Assembly (NCBI RefSeq): GCF_029541745.1
Contig: NZ_CP089746.1
Location: 7,139,559 to 7,203,558, forward strand
Source: Streptomyces sp. LX-29
Lineage (GTDB): Bacteria > Actinomycetota > Actinomycetes > Streptomycetales > Streptomycetaceae
Reading direction: 5' to 3'
DNA length: 64,000 nt
The translations under genes were made by a program, and so were the position numbers. The notes beneath the pieces were generated by a model that had not been told where the DNA came from, did not search any database, and worked only from the letters and a program-made list of their open reading frames with translations. The first letter of the stretch is position 1. The number at the start of each line of letters is the position of its first letter. Positions 32,350 through 40,755 of the stretch are shown piece by piece.

Positions 32350-34626
32350 ATGGTCGAAGCGCTGACAGCCGGGGACCCGCGCTGGTTGGGGCCCTACCGG
32401 ATCACGGCCCGGCTGGGCGCCGGCGGCATGGGGCAGGTCTATCTGGGCTGCTCCCCGGGCGGGCGCGCGGTGGCCGTCAAGGTCATCCGGCCGGAGCTGA
32501 CCGACGACCCCGGCTTCCGCGCCCGGTTCGCCCGCGAGGCGGCCGCGGCCCAGGCCGTCAGCGGCGCCTTCACCGCGGCCGTGGTCGGCGCCGACCCGCA
32601 CAGCGTCCCGCCCTGGCTCGCGACGCTCTACGTCCCCGGACTCTCGCTGGCCGAGGCGGTCGCCCGGCACGGCCCGCTGCCGGCGCGCTCGGTGTGGGCG
32701 CTGGGCGCCGGGCTGGCCGAGGCGCTCCAGGCCATCCACGCGGCCGGGCTGATCCACCGCGACCTCAAGCCGTCCAACGTGCTACTGGCCGCCGACGGCC
32801 CACGCGTCATCGACTTCGGCATCGCGGTGGCCTCGGAGGCGGCCGGCACCCTCACCCGCAGCGGTCTCGTCGTCGGCACCCCGGGCTTCATGGCCCCCGA
32901 GCAGCTGACCGGCGAGCCCGTGGGCACGGCCACCGACGTGTTCTGCCTGGGAGCCGTCCTGGTCTTCGCCGCCTGCGGCCGCGGCCCGTTCGGGCAGGGC
33001 ACCACCCCGGCCCTCGGCTACCGCGCGGTCCACGAGCCGCCGGACCTGACGGACGTGCCCGAGGAGGTGCGCCCCGTCGTGGACCGCTGTCTGGCCAAGG
33101 CCCCGCCCGCCCGCCCCACCGTCCCGGAGCTGCTGCGCGAGCTGGCCGAGCGCGTCGTCCCCGAGGCCGCCTCGCAGGCCCCGGGCGGCGGCGCGGAGAC
33201 CGTGGTGCTCGCCCTCCGCGGCGCCCACTGGCTGCCCACGCCGGTCGCCGACGCCGTCGACCGCGCGCACACCCGTGCCGCCGCCGGCGCCCCGGGCGCG
33301 CCCCCCGACAGCCGTGTCGACCGCGCGGCGACCGGCTTCGGCGCCGCGCCCCTCGCCGGGGGCCCGGCGGGACCGGGCGGCGGGGCCGGGACCCCGTACG
33401 GGCCGACGGCGTCCGGCCCGGTGCCGCCCGCCGTACGCAAGGGGGCCCCACCGCGCGACGGCGTCGACCCGGCGGCCCCGCCACCGGGCGAAGCGTCCGA
33501 CGCCGGGGCGGGCGGCCGCGCGGCCACGCGGCGACGGGTGCTGGCCGCGCTCGTGGGCACGGTCGTCGCCGCGGCCGCCGGCCTCGGCGCCCGGCGGCTG
33601 TGGGGCGCGGGGGAGGGCGACGGCGCCGACACCGCCGGGCGGGACTCCGGCGAGCCGCGACGCCCGCCCGGGCGGGTGGCGTGGCGGTTCACCACGGGCG
33701 GCGCGGTCACCGCCGCCATGGTGGCCGCGGGCGGCGTGGTCTACGCGAGCAGCAAGGACGGCAGCCTCTACGCCCTGGACGCCGCCTCCGGCGACATCCG
33801 CTGGCAGTTCACCACCGGCAACGGCGTCTACTCCTCCGCCACCGTCACCGGAGGCGTCGTCTACATCGGCAGCGCCGACTACGCGCTCTACGCGGTGAAC
33901 GCGGCCACCGGCAAGGAGAAGTGGCGGCTCGACACCGACGGCGAGGTCAACTCCTCGCCCGTGGTGGCGGGCGGGGTCGTCTACGTCGGCAGCGACGACC
34001 GCCATCTGTACGCGATCGACGCCCGCACGGGGAAGCGGCGCTGGCGGTTCCCCACCGGCGCCTGGGTGCGCTCCTCACCCGTCGTGGCGGGCGGGGTCGT
34101 CTACGTCGGCTGCAGGGACCGCAGCCTGTACGCCGTCGACGCCCGCACCGGCGAGCAGCGCTGGCGGTTCCGCACCGGAGCGGCGGTCAAGTCCTCCCCG
34201 GCGATGTGGGGCCGGGTCGTCTGCGTCGGCTCCTACGACGGCAGCCTCTACGCGCTGGACGCCGACACCGGGGAGGTGCGCTGGCGGTTCCGCACCGGAG
34301 CCGGCGTCGGCTCCTCCCCGGCGGTCGCCGGAGGCGCGGTCCACGTCGGCAGCGACGACGGCCACCTGTACGCGGTCGACATCGCGAGCGGCGAGCGGCG
34401 CTGGGCCTACGACGTCGGCCACATCGTCTACTCCTCTCCGGCGGTCGCCGGCGGAGTGGTCTACGTCGGCGCCAAGAGCGGCAGCCTCTACGCGGTCGAC
34501 GCCGACACCGGCGAGCGGCGCTGGCGGTTCGCCACCGGAGCGGACGTCAAGTCCTCCCCGGCGGTCGCCGGCGGACTGGTCTTCATCGGGAACGACGACG
34601 GCGTGGTGCACGCCCTGCGGGCCTGA
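32350..34626 (+). CDS. Ser/Thr protein kinase with extracellular PQQ-type beta-propeller
   Basis: A 758-residue receptor-like kinase. Residues 15 to about 280 are a Hanks-type kinase: glycine loop GAGGMGQVYLG, Lys in VAVKVI, catalytic Asp138 in HRDLKPSNV, DFG in VIDFGIA, and activation segment GTPGFMAPEQ. A Pro/Ala-rich juxtamembrane linker (about 285-390) leads to one transmembrane helix (VLAALVGTVVAAAAGLGA, about 396-413). The outer part (about 443-758) is seven 40-residue repeats plus a short closing one of the type GGVVYVGSxDxxLYAVDxxTGExRWRF, forming a PQQ-like propeller that probably senses a ligand or binds the wall. The ATG at 32350, with GGGGGGAA before it, is preferred to the GTG at 32335. 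It is monocistronic. Confidence 0.92.
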   Translation: MVEALTAGDPRWLGPYRITARLGAGGMGQVYLGCSPGGRAVAVKVIRPELTDDPGFRARFAREAAAAQAVSGAFTAAVVGADPHSVPPWLATLYVPGLSLAEAVARHGPLPARSVWALGAGLAEALQAIHAAGLIHRDLKPSNVLLAADGPRVIDFGIAVASEAAGTLTRSGLVVGTPGFMAPEQLTGEPVGTATDVFCLGAVLVFAACGRGPFGQGTTPALGYRAVHEPPDLTDVPEEVRPVVDRCLAKAPPARPTVPELLRELAERVVPEAASQAPGGGAETVVLALRGAHWLPTPVADAVDRAHTRAAAGAPGAPPDSRVDRAATGFGAAPLAGGPAGPGGGAGTPYGPTASGPVPPAVRKGAPPRDGVDPAAPPPGEASDAGAGGRAATRRRVLAALVGTVVAAAAGLGARRLWGAGEGDGADTAGRDSGEPRRPPGRVAWRFTTGGAVTAAMVAAGGVVYASSKDGSLYALDAASGDIRWQFTTGNGVYSSATVTGGVVYIGSADYALYAVNAATGKEKWRLDTDGEVNSSPVVAGGVVYVGSDDRHLYAIDARTGKRRWRFPTGAWVRSSPVVAGGVVYVGCRDRSLYAVDARTGEQRWRFRTGAAVKSSPAMWGRVVCVGSYDGSLYALDADTGEVRWRFRTGAGVGSSPAVAGGAVHVGSDDGHLYAVDIASGERRWAYDVGHIVYSSPAVAGGVVYVGAKSGSLYAVDADTGERRWRFATGADVKSSPAVAGGLVFIGNDDGVVHALRA

Positions 34627-34641
34627 GCCCACCGAAAAGCA

Positions 34642-34671
34642 TTGGCGGACGGATAGCGGCGCGGTGATACT
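34642..34671 (+). promoter_or_regulatory. Promoter for a leaderless RidA mRNA
   Basis: A -35 TTGGCG at 34642-34647 and a -10 GATACT at 34666-34671 with an 18-base spacer. The -10 ends 7 bases before the ATG at 34679, so transcription would start at or within a base of the A of the start codon. No ribosome binding site is present, consistent with a leaderless message. Confidence 0.6.
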
Positions 34672-34678
34672 GCGCCCC

Positions 34679-35086
34679 ATGTCGATCACCAGGATCAATC
34701 CCCCGGAACTCCACCCGACCGCCGGCTACTCCCACCTCAACCTCGTCGACCACGCCCGCACGCTCCACCTCGCCGGCCAGATGCCGCTGACCCGTGACGG
34801 CCGGCTCAGCGGGCCCGACCTGGACTCCCAGGTCGACCAGACCGTGGCCAACGCGATGACCGCCCTGACGGTCGCGGGCGCGACGCCCGAGGACGTGGTG
34901 CGCACCGTCATCTACGTGGTGAGCTCCGAGGCCGACGTGTTGGGCGGAGTGTGGGACCGGCTGCTCGCCTCACCTCTCGCGCCGGCGTTCACCTCGGCCA
35001 GCACCCTGCTGGGCGTGGCCGTGCTGGGGGTCCCCGGCCAGCTCGTCGAGATCGACATCACCGCCGCGCTGCCGCTGCCCGGCTGA
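34679..35086 (+). CDS. RidA family (YjgF/YER057c/UK114) deaminase-like protein
   Basis: A 135-residue protein of the trimeric RidA family. Members hydrolyse reactive enamines/imines formed by PLP enzymes or act on related substrates. Recognisable parts are the early LHLAGQMPLTRDGRL strand-loop, QVDQTVANAMTALTVAGATPEDVVRTVIYVVS, and a C-terminal LVEIDITAALP, which in RidA proper carries EIE. The catalytic Arg of classical RidA, usually in a C-terminal R-x-x-V-E pattern, is not evident here: GVPGQLVEID has Gly/Gln around that point. It may thus be a Rid1-7-type member with another activity. There is no Shine-Dalgarno sequence; a promoter just upstream suggests a leaderless transcript. It is not obviously in an operon. 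Confidence 0.88.
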   Translation: MSITRINPPELHPTAGYSHLNLVDHARTLHLAGQMPLTRDGRLSGPDLDSQVDQTVANAMTALTVAGATPEDVVRTVIYVVSSEADVLGGVWDRLLASPLAPAFTSASTLLGVAVLGVPGQLVEIDITAALPLPG

Positions 35087-35186
35087 GCCGGCGCAGGTTG
35101 ACCCCACCGCCCGGCAGCGGCAAGGATGGAGCGGCGCATTGGGCGTGTTGTGTGGATTGTGGCCAGCGAGTGATTGTGGGGTTGGT

Positions 35187-35642
35187 GTGGCGACGGCGAC
35201 GGGCAAGGTCCTGAACTTCGACGAGTTCCGGGGGTACGGGTTCATCTCGTCGACCTCCGCCAGCGAAGACGTCTTCATGCACGTCAACGATCTGCTGGAC
35301 GACAAGTCGCTGCTGCGCCCCGGGGTGTTGGTCGAGTTCGAGATCGACACCGGCGACCGCGGCCTGAAGGCGTCCAGCGTGCGCATCCTGGACCGGTCGG
35401 CCGCCACGGGCGGCGCCGCGCACGCCACCCGCCGGGCCGCGCCGGCCGTCGAGGGCGCCGGCCGACAGCAGGTCGGGCCCGAGGACGAGCCGCTGTGCGA
35501 CGTGCTCTCCGAGAAGGAGCTGCTCGGCGAGGTGACGGAGGCGTTCCTCAAGGCCGCCCCGGAGCTGACCGCGGCGCAGATCCTGCTGATCCGTCAGCGG
35601 GTGCTGGACATCGCCCGCTCACACAACTGGGTCGAGCCCTAG
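35187..35642 (+). CDS. Cold-shock-domain protein with C-terminal extension
   Basis: A 151-residue protein. Residues 1-67 form a cold-shock-like OB fold: GKVLNFDEFRGYGFISS (divergent RNP-1 with Gly-Tyr-Gly-Phe-Ile), EDVFMHVNDLL (RNP-2-like DVFMH) and VEFEIDTGDRGLKASSVRIL. It is expected to bind single-stranded RNA or DNA. A linker rich in Ala/Arg follows. The last 45 residues (LSEKELLGEVTEAFLKAAPELTAAQI) form a helical domain not found in 67-residue CspA-type proteins. The GTG at 35187 was chosen because the cold-shock fold begins at once. Its 3' end overlaps the convergent LysR gene by 24 bases. Confidence 0.85.
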   Translation: MATATGKVLNFDEFRGYGFISSTSASEDVFMHVNDLLDDKSLLRPGVLVEFEIDTGDRGLKASSVRILDRSAATGGAAHATRRAAPAVEGAGRQQVGPEDEPLCDVLSEKELLGEVTEAFLKAAPELTAAQILLIRQRVLDIARSHNWVEP

Positions 35643-36791
35643 CCGCGGACGCGGAAGACGGCGGCCCGCCACCGGCACCACGCCCCCCGGCGGGGGGCCG
35701 TCGCCCGCCACCGGCGCGAGCGGGCCCGGAACCGCCGGGGCGTGGCCGTCCCGCGCGGTCGGCCGCGCCGCGCCGCGGTCCGCCACCTCGACCCGCTCGC
35801 GCGCCGCGCCGGGGCGGCCGGCCGGGCTGCTCGCCCCGGCCGCCGGCATGCGGTCCACGCCCGAGCTCATGAGCCACTGGCGGTACGCGGCGGACTGCCA
35901 GGCCGCCTCCCAGTAGGCCGCCTCCAGGTCGGCGTAGACCGCGTCCAAGTCCTCGGGGTACGGGCCGACGCGCCGGGCCAGCAGCAGCCGGACGGCCAGC
36001 GGGTCGCCGCGCAGCGGCCGGATCACCATGTCGGAGCGGGACCGCGAGGTCGGCTGGCAGGGGGTGACCACCTCGCCGACGGCGACCAGCGTGGACGCCG
36101 TGAGGTAGTCGCCGTGCAGCACATGGGGGTTGAGCCCGGCGTCCTTCAGCACCCGTCGTAAGCCGTCCAGTTCGCCGTCCACGGTCGGGTCGGCCATCCA
36201 GCGGTCGCCCGCGAGGTCGGTCAGGTCGACCACCGGCCGCCGCGCGGCGGGGTGGTCGACGGCCATGGACACGAACTGCGGCTCCCGCTCGACCAGGACC
36301 TCCAGGGTCAGGCCCTCCGGCACGCGCAGTGGGGAGCCCTCCACCTCGTGGACGAAGGCGATGTCCAACTGTCCGGCGGCGACCAGGCGGAGCAGCCGCT
36401 GCGCCGAGACGTCCATGTTCAGGGTGGTCTCGGTGTCCGGCAGCCGCACCCGCAGCCGGCTCAGCCAACCGGGCAGCGCGCGGCTGGCGGTGGAGCCGAT
36501 CCGCAGCCGGGGGCCGGCGGCCCGGGCGGCCGCCGCCTTGGCCTCGGTGAGGAGGGCGGACATCTCGGCGATCAGCGGCCGGGCCCGGCTGAGCACCACG
36601 CTGCCCAGCGGGGTGGGTCGGCAGCCCGTGCGCTCACGCGAGAAGAGCATCCCGCCCAGGGAGTTCTCGATGCGCCGGAGCTGCGTGGTCAGCGAGGGCT
36701 GGGTCAGCCCCAGCTGGCGGGCCGCCCTGTGCAGGCTCCCGGTGTCGGCGATCGCGCAGATCGCGCGCAGGTGTCTCACCTCCAGCTCCAT
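35619..36791 (-). CDS. snpR: LysR-type regulator of the snapalysin gene
   Basis: A 390-residue LysR-family protein divergent from the snapalysin gene, the arrangement known for snpR/snpA in streptomycetes. The N-terminal winged HTH is clear (MELEVRHLRAICAIADTGSL, AARQLGLTQPSLTTQLRRIE, LFSRERTGCRPTPLG). It is followed by the substrate-binding-like domain from about 93 (RLRIGSTAS to about 300). The last 85 residues are an Ala/Pro/Arg-rich tail that goes well beyond the usual 300-residue length and looks unstructured. It may be real or due to a lost stop codon. The ATG at 36791 is near-certain from the HTH. It should activate snpA from the 181-bp shared intergenic region. Confidence 0.85.
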   Translation of the reverse strand: MELEVRHLRAICAIADTGSLHRAARQLGLTQPSLTTQLRRIENSLGGMLFSRERTGCRPTPLGSVVLSRARPLIAEMSALLTEAKAAAARAAGPRLRIGSTASRALPGWLSRLRVRLPDTETTLNMDVSAQRLLRLVAAGQLDIAFVHEVEGSPLRVPEGLTLEVLVEREPQFVSMAVDHPAARRPVVDLTDLAGDRWMADPTVDGELDGLRRVLKDAGLNPHVLHGDYLTASTLVAVGEVVTPCQPTSRSRSDMVIRPLRGDPLAVRLLLARRVGPYPEDLDAVYADLEAAYWEAAWQSAAYRQWLMSSGVDRMPAAGASSPAGRPGAARERVEVADRGAARPTARDGHAPAVPGPLAPVAGDGPPPGGVVPVAGRRLPRPRLGLDPVV

Positions 36792-36972
36792 GCACTGAGA
36801 GTAAGGCGGTGGCCTGAGTCACACCAGCGAATTCAGGTACGGGTTTCACCTTTCTCGCACCGGTGTCCGTCGGTGATGCGATGAGGCTATCGCCGGTTGA
36901 CATCATCCCCACGGGCCCCACCGTCCCCGACGATCCGGGTACCGAACCGTCTCAGACGAGTAGGAGCCCCCC
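36792..36972. promoter_or_regulatory. Shared snpR-snpA control region
   Basis: 181 bases between divergent start codons. TTGACA at 36897-36902 faces snpA, but no strong -10 follows at 17 bases. AGGCTAT at about 36884-36890 is another possible -10. LysR proteins need a T-N11-A dyad here; several partial matches exist and I cannot choose among them. Confidence 0.5.
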
Positions 36973-37623
36973 ATGAGACACCGCAGGACCGCGCTGTCCG
37001 CTCTTGCCGGACTGGGCCTGGCCGCCGCCACGTTGGCCGCCGTCCCCGCCCAGAGCGCCACCGCCCAGACCACCACCGCGACCAAGAGCGCGGCGGTCTC
37101 CTCGTACGCCCAGTACGAGGGGTCGAAGGAGAACGCCGCCAACAACAAGGCGTTCTACCAGGCCGTCATGAAGTCGGTCGCCAAGAAGCGCGCCGCCAAC
37201 CCGGGCGCCACGGCCGTCACCGTGGTCTACAACGCCTCCAGCGCGCCCAGCTTCCGCGCCCAGATATCCCGTAGCGCGCAGATCTGGAACTCCTCGGTCT
37301 CCAACGTGAAGCTCCAGGAAGGCTCGAACGCGGACTTCCGCTACTACGAGGGCAACGACTCGCGCGGCTCGTACGCCTCGACCGACGGCCACGGCCGCGG
37401 CTACATCTTCCTGGACTACCGCCAGAACCAGCAGTACGACTCCACCCGCGTGACCGCCCACGAGACCGGTCACGTGCTCGGCCTGCCGGACAACTACCGC
37501 GGCCCGTGCAGCGAGCTGATGTCCGGTGGCGGCCCCGGCCCGTCCTGCACCAACGCCTACCCGAACTCCACCGAGCGGGCCCGGGTGAACAGCCTCTGGC
37601 GCTACGGCATCAAGGCCGGCTGA
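36973..37623 (+). CDS. snpA: Snapalysin (M7 small neutral metalloprotease), secreted
   Basis: A 216-residue preproprotein. Signal peptide residues 1-30 end near SATAQ, followed by a propeptide of about 45 residues and a mature enzyme of about 140 residues starting in the region TAVTVVYNAS. The zinc site is HETGHVLGLPD: His163, Glu164 and His167, with Asp173 as third ligand instead of the usual His or Glu. This is the signature of family M7. Two cysteines (PCSEL, PSCTN) form the conserved disulphide. The enzyme degrades milk-type proteins, cleaving before aromatic residues, and is an extracellular nutrient protease of Streptomyces. TAGGAG precedes the ATG. A 19-bp hairpin ends the transcript. 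Confidence 0.96.
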   Translation: MRHRRTALSALAGLGLAAATLAAVPAQSATAQTTTATKSAAVSSYAQYEGSKENAANNKAFYQAVMKSVAKKRAANPGATAVTVVYNASSAPSFRAQISRSAQIWNSSVSNVKLQEGSNADFRYYEGNDSRGSYASTDGHGRGYIFLDYRQNQQYDSTRVTAHETGHVLGLPDNYRGPCSELMSGGGPGPSCTNAYPNSTERARVNSLWRYGIKAG

Positions 37624-37711
37624 CCCCGCGGGAGCTCGACGGCCGAGGCGTACGGCGCCCGTGAACCGGGTGCCGTACGACCGAAGCCCCCATGCACTCT
37701 CCCCACACAAG

Positions 37712-37751
37712 CACCGTGCCCGCCCGGCGAACTCGCCGGGCGGGCACGGTG
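37712..37751. terminator. Bidirectional terminator between snpA and the siderophore-interacting protein
   Basis: Perfect 19-bp stem (CACCGTGCCCGCCCGGCGA at 37712-37730 with 37733-37751) with a minimal loop, between two convergent genes. It serves both directions. Confidence 0.85.
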
Positions 37752-37771
37752 TCGTTCTCGGGGCGGGCGGC

Positions 37772-38497
37772 TCAGACCGTGCGCCAGTAGCCGAGGGCGT
37801 TGACCCGGTCCTTGGGCAGTCCCAGCTCCTTGCGCACGAACGAGGTCAGGGTGCGGGTGGTCAGGGCGTCGCAGGCGATCCAGACGTAGGCGTCGGCCGT
37901 GTCCGCGAGAAGCCCCGGCAGCGCCGCCTTCACCTCCCGGACCAGATGCGCGCCGGCGTCCCGGCGCTCCACCATCCGCAGGTCGTGGTGGTCCGGGCGC
38001 ACCCGGAAGGGCAGCTCGCGGTCGGAGGCGTGCGGCGTCTCGAACCAGACGGTCGCGGGCACCTCGCCGGCCGCGTCGAGCAGCGAGTTGACGGCCGGCA
38101 GCGACGCCGGGTCGCCGATCACGAACAGCCGGGAGGGCAGCGGGTCGGGCATCGTGAAGCCGGTGCCCTGGACGGTCGCCTCGATCGTGTCACCGGGCTC
38201 GACCTCCCGCGCCCAGTCGCTGGCGCGGCCGTCGTGCAGCGCGAACTCCAGGCTGAAGGTGCCGGCGGCCGGATCGGGGTCCACCAGGGTGTAGGCGCGC
38301 TGGTGCGGCTTGCCCGAGTTCTGGAACCACATCCGCACCCACATGGTCGGGTGCACCCCGGTGGCGGCGAGCATCCCGCCGTCGGTGAACGACACCCGAC
38401 GGTACCGCTCGGTGACCTGCTCGGCGCCGGTCACCGTGAACACGAAGTCCTTGCCTCGCATCAGCTTGAGGACGACGCCCTCCCAGCCATGTCCCAC
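37772..38497 (-). CDS. Siderophore-interacting protein (FAD ferric reductase, SIP family)
   Basis: A 241-residue flavoprotein of the ViuB/SIP family that reduces ferric siderophores in the cytoplasm to release iron. The N-terminal FAD-binding barrel has the motif RAYTLVDPD (Arg-x-Tyr-Thr) and the flavin-contact segment FALHDGRASDWA. The C-terminal NAD(P)H part has LFVIGDPASLPAVNSLL, the typical GDxTALPA-like loop, and VWIACDA near the end. The C-terminal LGYWRTV matches the family's GYWR end. The GTG at 38497 has GGAGGAG 6 bases upstream. The gene faces away from the acylase/GNAT pair across a perfect iron box and should be repressed by iron. Confidence 0.93.
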   Translation of the reverse strand: MGHGWEGVVLKLMRGKDFVFTVTGAEQVTERYRRVSFTDGGMLAATGVHPTMWVRMWFQNSGKPHQRAYTLVDPDPAAGTFSLEFALHDGRASDWAREVEPGDTIEATVQGTGFTMPDPLPSRLFVIGDPASLPAVNSLLDAAGEVPATVWFETPHASDRELPFRVRPDHHDLRMVERRDAGAHLVREVKAALPGLLADTADAYVWIACDALTTRTLTSFVRKELGLPKDRVNALGYWRTV

Positions 38498-38582
38498 TGC
38501 CTGCTCCTCCCCATCGACCGGGACATCGGTCGGGTGTCTTCCCGTGCGAATCCCCGTGCGAAATTGTTTTCCGTGCAACGGT

Positions 38583-38612
38583 CCTTTAGGTTAGGCCAGC
38601 CTAACCTAAAGG
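38583..38612. promoter_or_regulatory. Iron box (DmdR/IdeR-type operator), perfect palindrome
   Basis: CCTTTAGGTTAGGC at 38583-38596, CA, then its exact complement at 38599-38612. It contains the actinobacterial iron-box core TTAGGTTAGGC with CCTAACCTAA. It sits between divergent genes, 17 bases before the acylase start and 86 before the SIP start, and should give iron-dependent repression of both. Confidence 0.93.
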
Positions 38613-38628
38613 AGATGGGGAGTTACGT

Positions 38629-40755
38629 GTGAGTACCGAGGTCTATCGGGACGCCTGGGGGATCCCCCATCTCCGCGCGGGCAGCCCGCACGAGCTCGCC
38701 TTCGCCCAGGGCCGTAACGCCGCCACGGACCGGGCCTGGCAGCTCGAGGTCGAGCGGCACCGCGTGCGGGGCACCACGGCCGCCTTCCTGGGCGCCGAAG
38801 CCGTCGGCTGGGACCGCTTCGCCCGGCAGGCCCGGCTCGAGGACACCGCGCGGCGCTGCTTCCGCTCCCTCGACGCCGACACCGCCGCCTGGGTCACCGC
38901 CTACGTCGACGGGGTCAACGCCGGGCTCGCGGCCGGGGCCAGCCGCGCCCCCCAGTTCGCCGCCACCGGACTGACCCCCGGACACTGGGAGCCCTGGACC
39001 CCGCTGGGGGTCTGGCTCTCCACCCACATCCTCTTCGCCGGCTTCCCCACCAAGCTGTGGCGCGAGGAGGTGGCCCGCCGGCTCGGGGACGAGGCCATCG
39101 AACTGTTCGCCACCGACGGCCCCGGCACCTCGGGCAGCAACGGCTGGCTGGTGGCCGGCGAACGCACCGCCACCGGCGCCGCCGTCATCGCCGGCGACCC
39201 GCACCGCTTCATCGAGGACCCCGGCGTCTACCAGCAGATCCACCTGGCCTGCCCCGAGTACGACGTGGTCGGACTCGCCGTGCCCGGCGTCCCCGGCCTC
39301 GCCCACTTCGGCCACACCGGCGGCGTCGCCTGGGCCATCACCAACGCCATGGCCGACTACCAGGACCTCTACCGGGAGCGGCTGCGCCGTGGCGCGGGCG
39401 CCGACGAGGTGGAGGCCCTCGGCCCGGACGGCTGGCGCCCCGCCACGCGGCACGTCGAGACCATCGAGGTCGCGAACGGAGACCCGGTCCAGGTCGAGAT
39501 CATCGAGACCGAGCGCGGGCCCGTCATCGTCGGGGGCCCGGAGCACACCGAGGGCCCCGACGGCACCGCCGAACCGGAGGGCGCGGGCCGGGCGATCAGC
39601 CTCCGCTACCCCCCGCGCGTCCGCGGCGAACTCGGCTTCGGCGCGCTGCCCGCCCTGCTGCGGGCCCGGACCGTCGCCGACGTCGACCGGGCCTTCGACC
39701 AGTGGGCCGAGCCGGTCAACGTCGTCCAGGCCGCGGACACCGAAGGCGGGCTGCTGCACCGGGTCGCCGGCGCCGTGCCGCTGCGCCACCGCGACAACCG
39801 GCTGCGCGCCGTGCCCGCGTGGGAGGCCGGCCATGAGTGGCACGGCTGGCACGAGCCGCCGCGCGAGCCGGTCGACGGGTACGCGGTCATGGCCAACCAG
39901 CGGGGCCTCGCCGGCCCGCTCGGCGTCGAGTTCGCCCCGCCGCACCGCGCGGCGCGGATCGGGGAACTCCTGGCGGCGTCCGCCGACTGGTCCGCCGGCG
40001 ACATGGCCGCCATCCACACCGACACCCACCTGGCCTCCGCGCGGCGCCTGGTGGACCTGCTCGGCGAGGTGAGCGGACTCGGCCCCGACGCCGCCCGACT
40101 GCGCGACCGGCTGCTCCGCTGGGACCGCCGGATGGACGCCGACAGCACGGACGCCGCCGCGTACGCGGCCGTGCGCTCGGCCGTGGTGCGCCGGCTGGCG
40201 GCCCACCCCGACCTGTCCGGGCTGGCCGACCCCGCCGCGTTCGCCTATCCGTATCCGCACCTCTTCTGGCCCTGGCTGGCGTTGCTGCCGCGGGTCGCGT
40301 TCGCCCTGGAGACCCTGCTCACCACCGAGTCGCTGCCCGGCATCGACCGGGCCGAGGTCGCCAGATCCGCCCTTGAGGAGGTGGCGGCCGAGCAGGCCGC
40401 CGCCGGCTCCGACGCCGCCCCCGTGACCTGGGGCGAACTGCACCGGCTCGCCCCCTGGCAGGCCCTGCCGGACGAGCCCGCCGAGGAGTGGCCGGGGCTC
40501 TCCGGCGACCACGACTGCGTGCTGTCCACCATGAGCGTCCCCGGCGCCACCGACCTCAGCGCCCGCGGCCCCGCCGCCCGCTACGTCTGGGACCTGGCGC
40601 GACGCGAGGACAGCCTCTGGGTGGTCCCCTTCGGCGCCTCCGGAGTGCCGGGCGACGCCCACCACCGTGACCAACTGCCGCTGTGGGTGCGCGGCGGGCT
40701 CGCCCCCGTGATCACCGACTGGAACGACCTGATCGAGGAGAGACATGACGACTGA
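38629..40755 (+). CDS. Penicillin-acylase-family Ntn hydrolase, iron-regulated
   Basis: A 708-residue member of the penicillin/cephalosporin acylase family, proteins that cut themselves into two chains and hydrolyse amide-linked acyl groups. The alpha chain begins VYRDAWGIPHLRAGSPHELAFAQG, a hallmark segment. The new N-terminal nucleophile is probably Ser170 in GTSGSNGWLVAG. Further family blocks are AGDPH, GHTGGVAWAITNAMADYQDLY and a late GDHDCVLSTMSVPG. I see no signal peptide, so it is probably cytoplasmic, unlike secreted acylases. The GTG at 38629 has GGGGAG 6 bases upstream, and the iron box overlaps its promoter region. It shares an 11-base overlap with a siderophore-type GNAT, so a role in removing or exchanging an acyl group on a hydroxamate siderophore is plausible but inferred. 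Confidence 0.88.
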   Translation: MSTEVYRDAWGIPHLRAGSPHELAFAQGRNAATDRAWQLEVERHRVRGTTAAFLGAEAVGWDRFARQARLEDTARRCFRSLDADTAAWVTAYVDGVNAGLAAGASRAPQFAATGLTPGHWEPWTPLGVWLSTHILFAGFPTKLWREEVARRLGDEAIELFATDGPGTSGSNGWLVAGERTATGAAVIAGDPHRFIEDPGVYQQIHLACPEYDVVGLAVPGVPGLAHFGHTGGVAWAITNAMADYQDLYRERLRRGAGADEVEALGPDGWRPATRHVETIEVANGDPVQVEIIETERGPVIVGGPEHTEGPDGTAEPEGAGRAISLRYPPRVRGELGFGALPALLRARTVADVDRAFDQWAEPVNVVQAADTEGGLLHRVAGAVPLRHRDNRLRAVPAWEAGHEWHGWHEPPREPVDGYAVMANQRGLAGPLGVEFAPPHRAARIGELLAASADWSAGDMAAIHTDTHLASARRLVDLLGEVSGLGPDAARLRDRLLRWDRRMDADSTDAAAYAAVRSAVVRRLAAHPDLSGLADPAAFAYPYPHLFWPWLALLPRVAFALETLLTTESLPGIDRAEVARSALEEVAAEQAAAGSDAAPVTWGELHRLAPWQALPDEPAEEWPGLSGDHDCVLSTMSVPGATDLSARGPAARYVWDLARREDSLWVVPFGASGVPGDAHHRDQLPLWVRGGLAPVITDWNDLIEERHDD

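Noticed and set aside
32292..34667. 791-codon plus-strand frame overlapping the kinase gene
   Set aside because: Arg/Gly-rich out-of-frame reading of the kinase and propeller repeats; the kinase motifs fix the correct frame.
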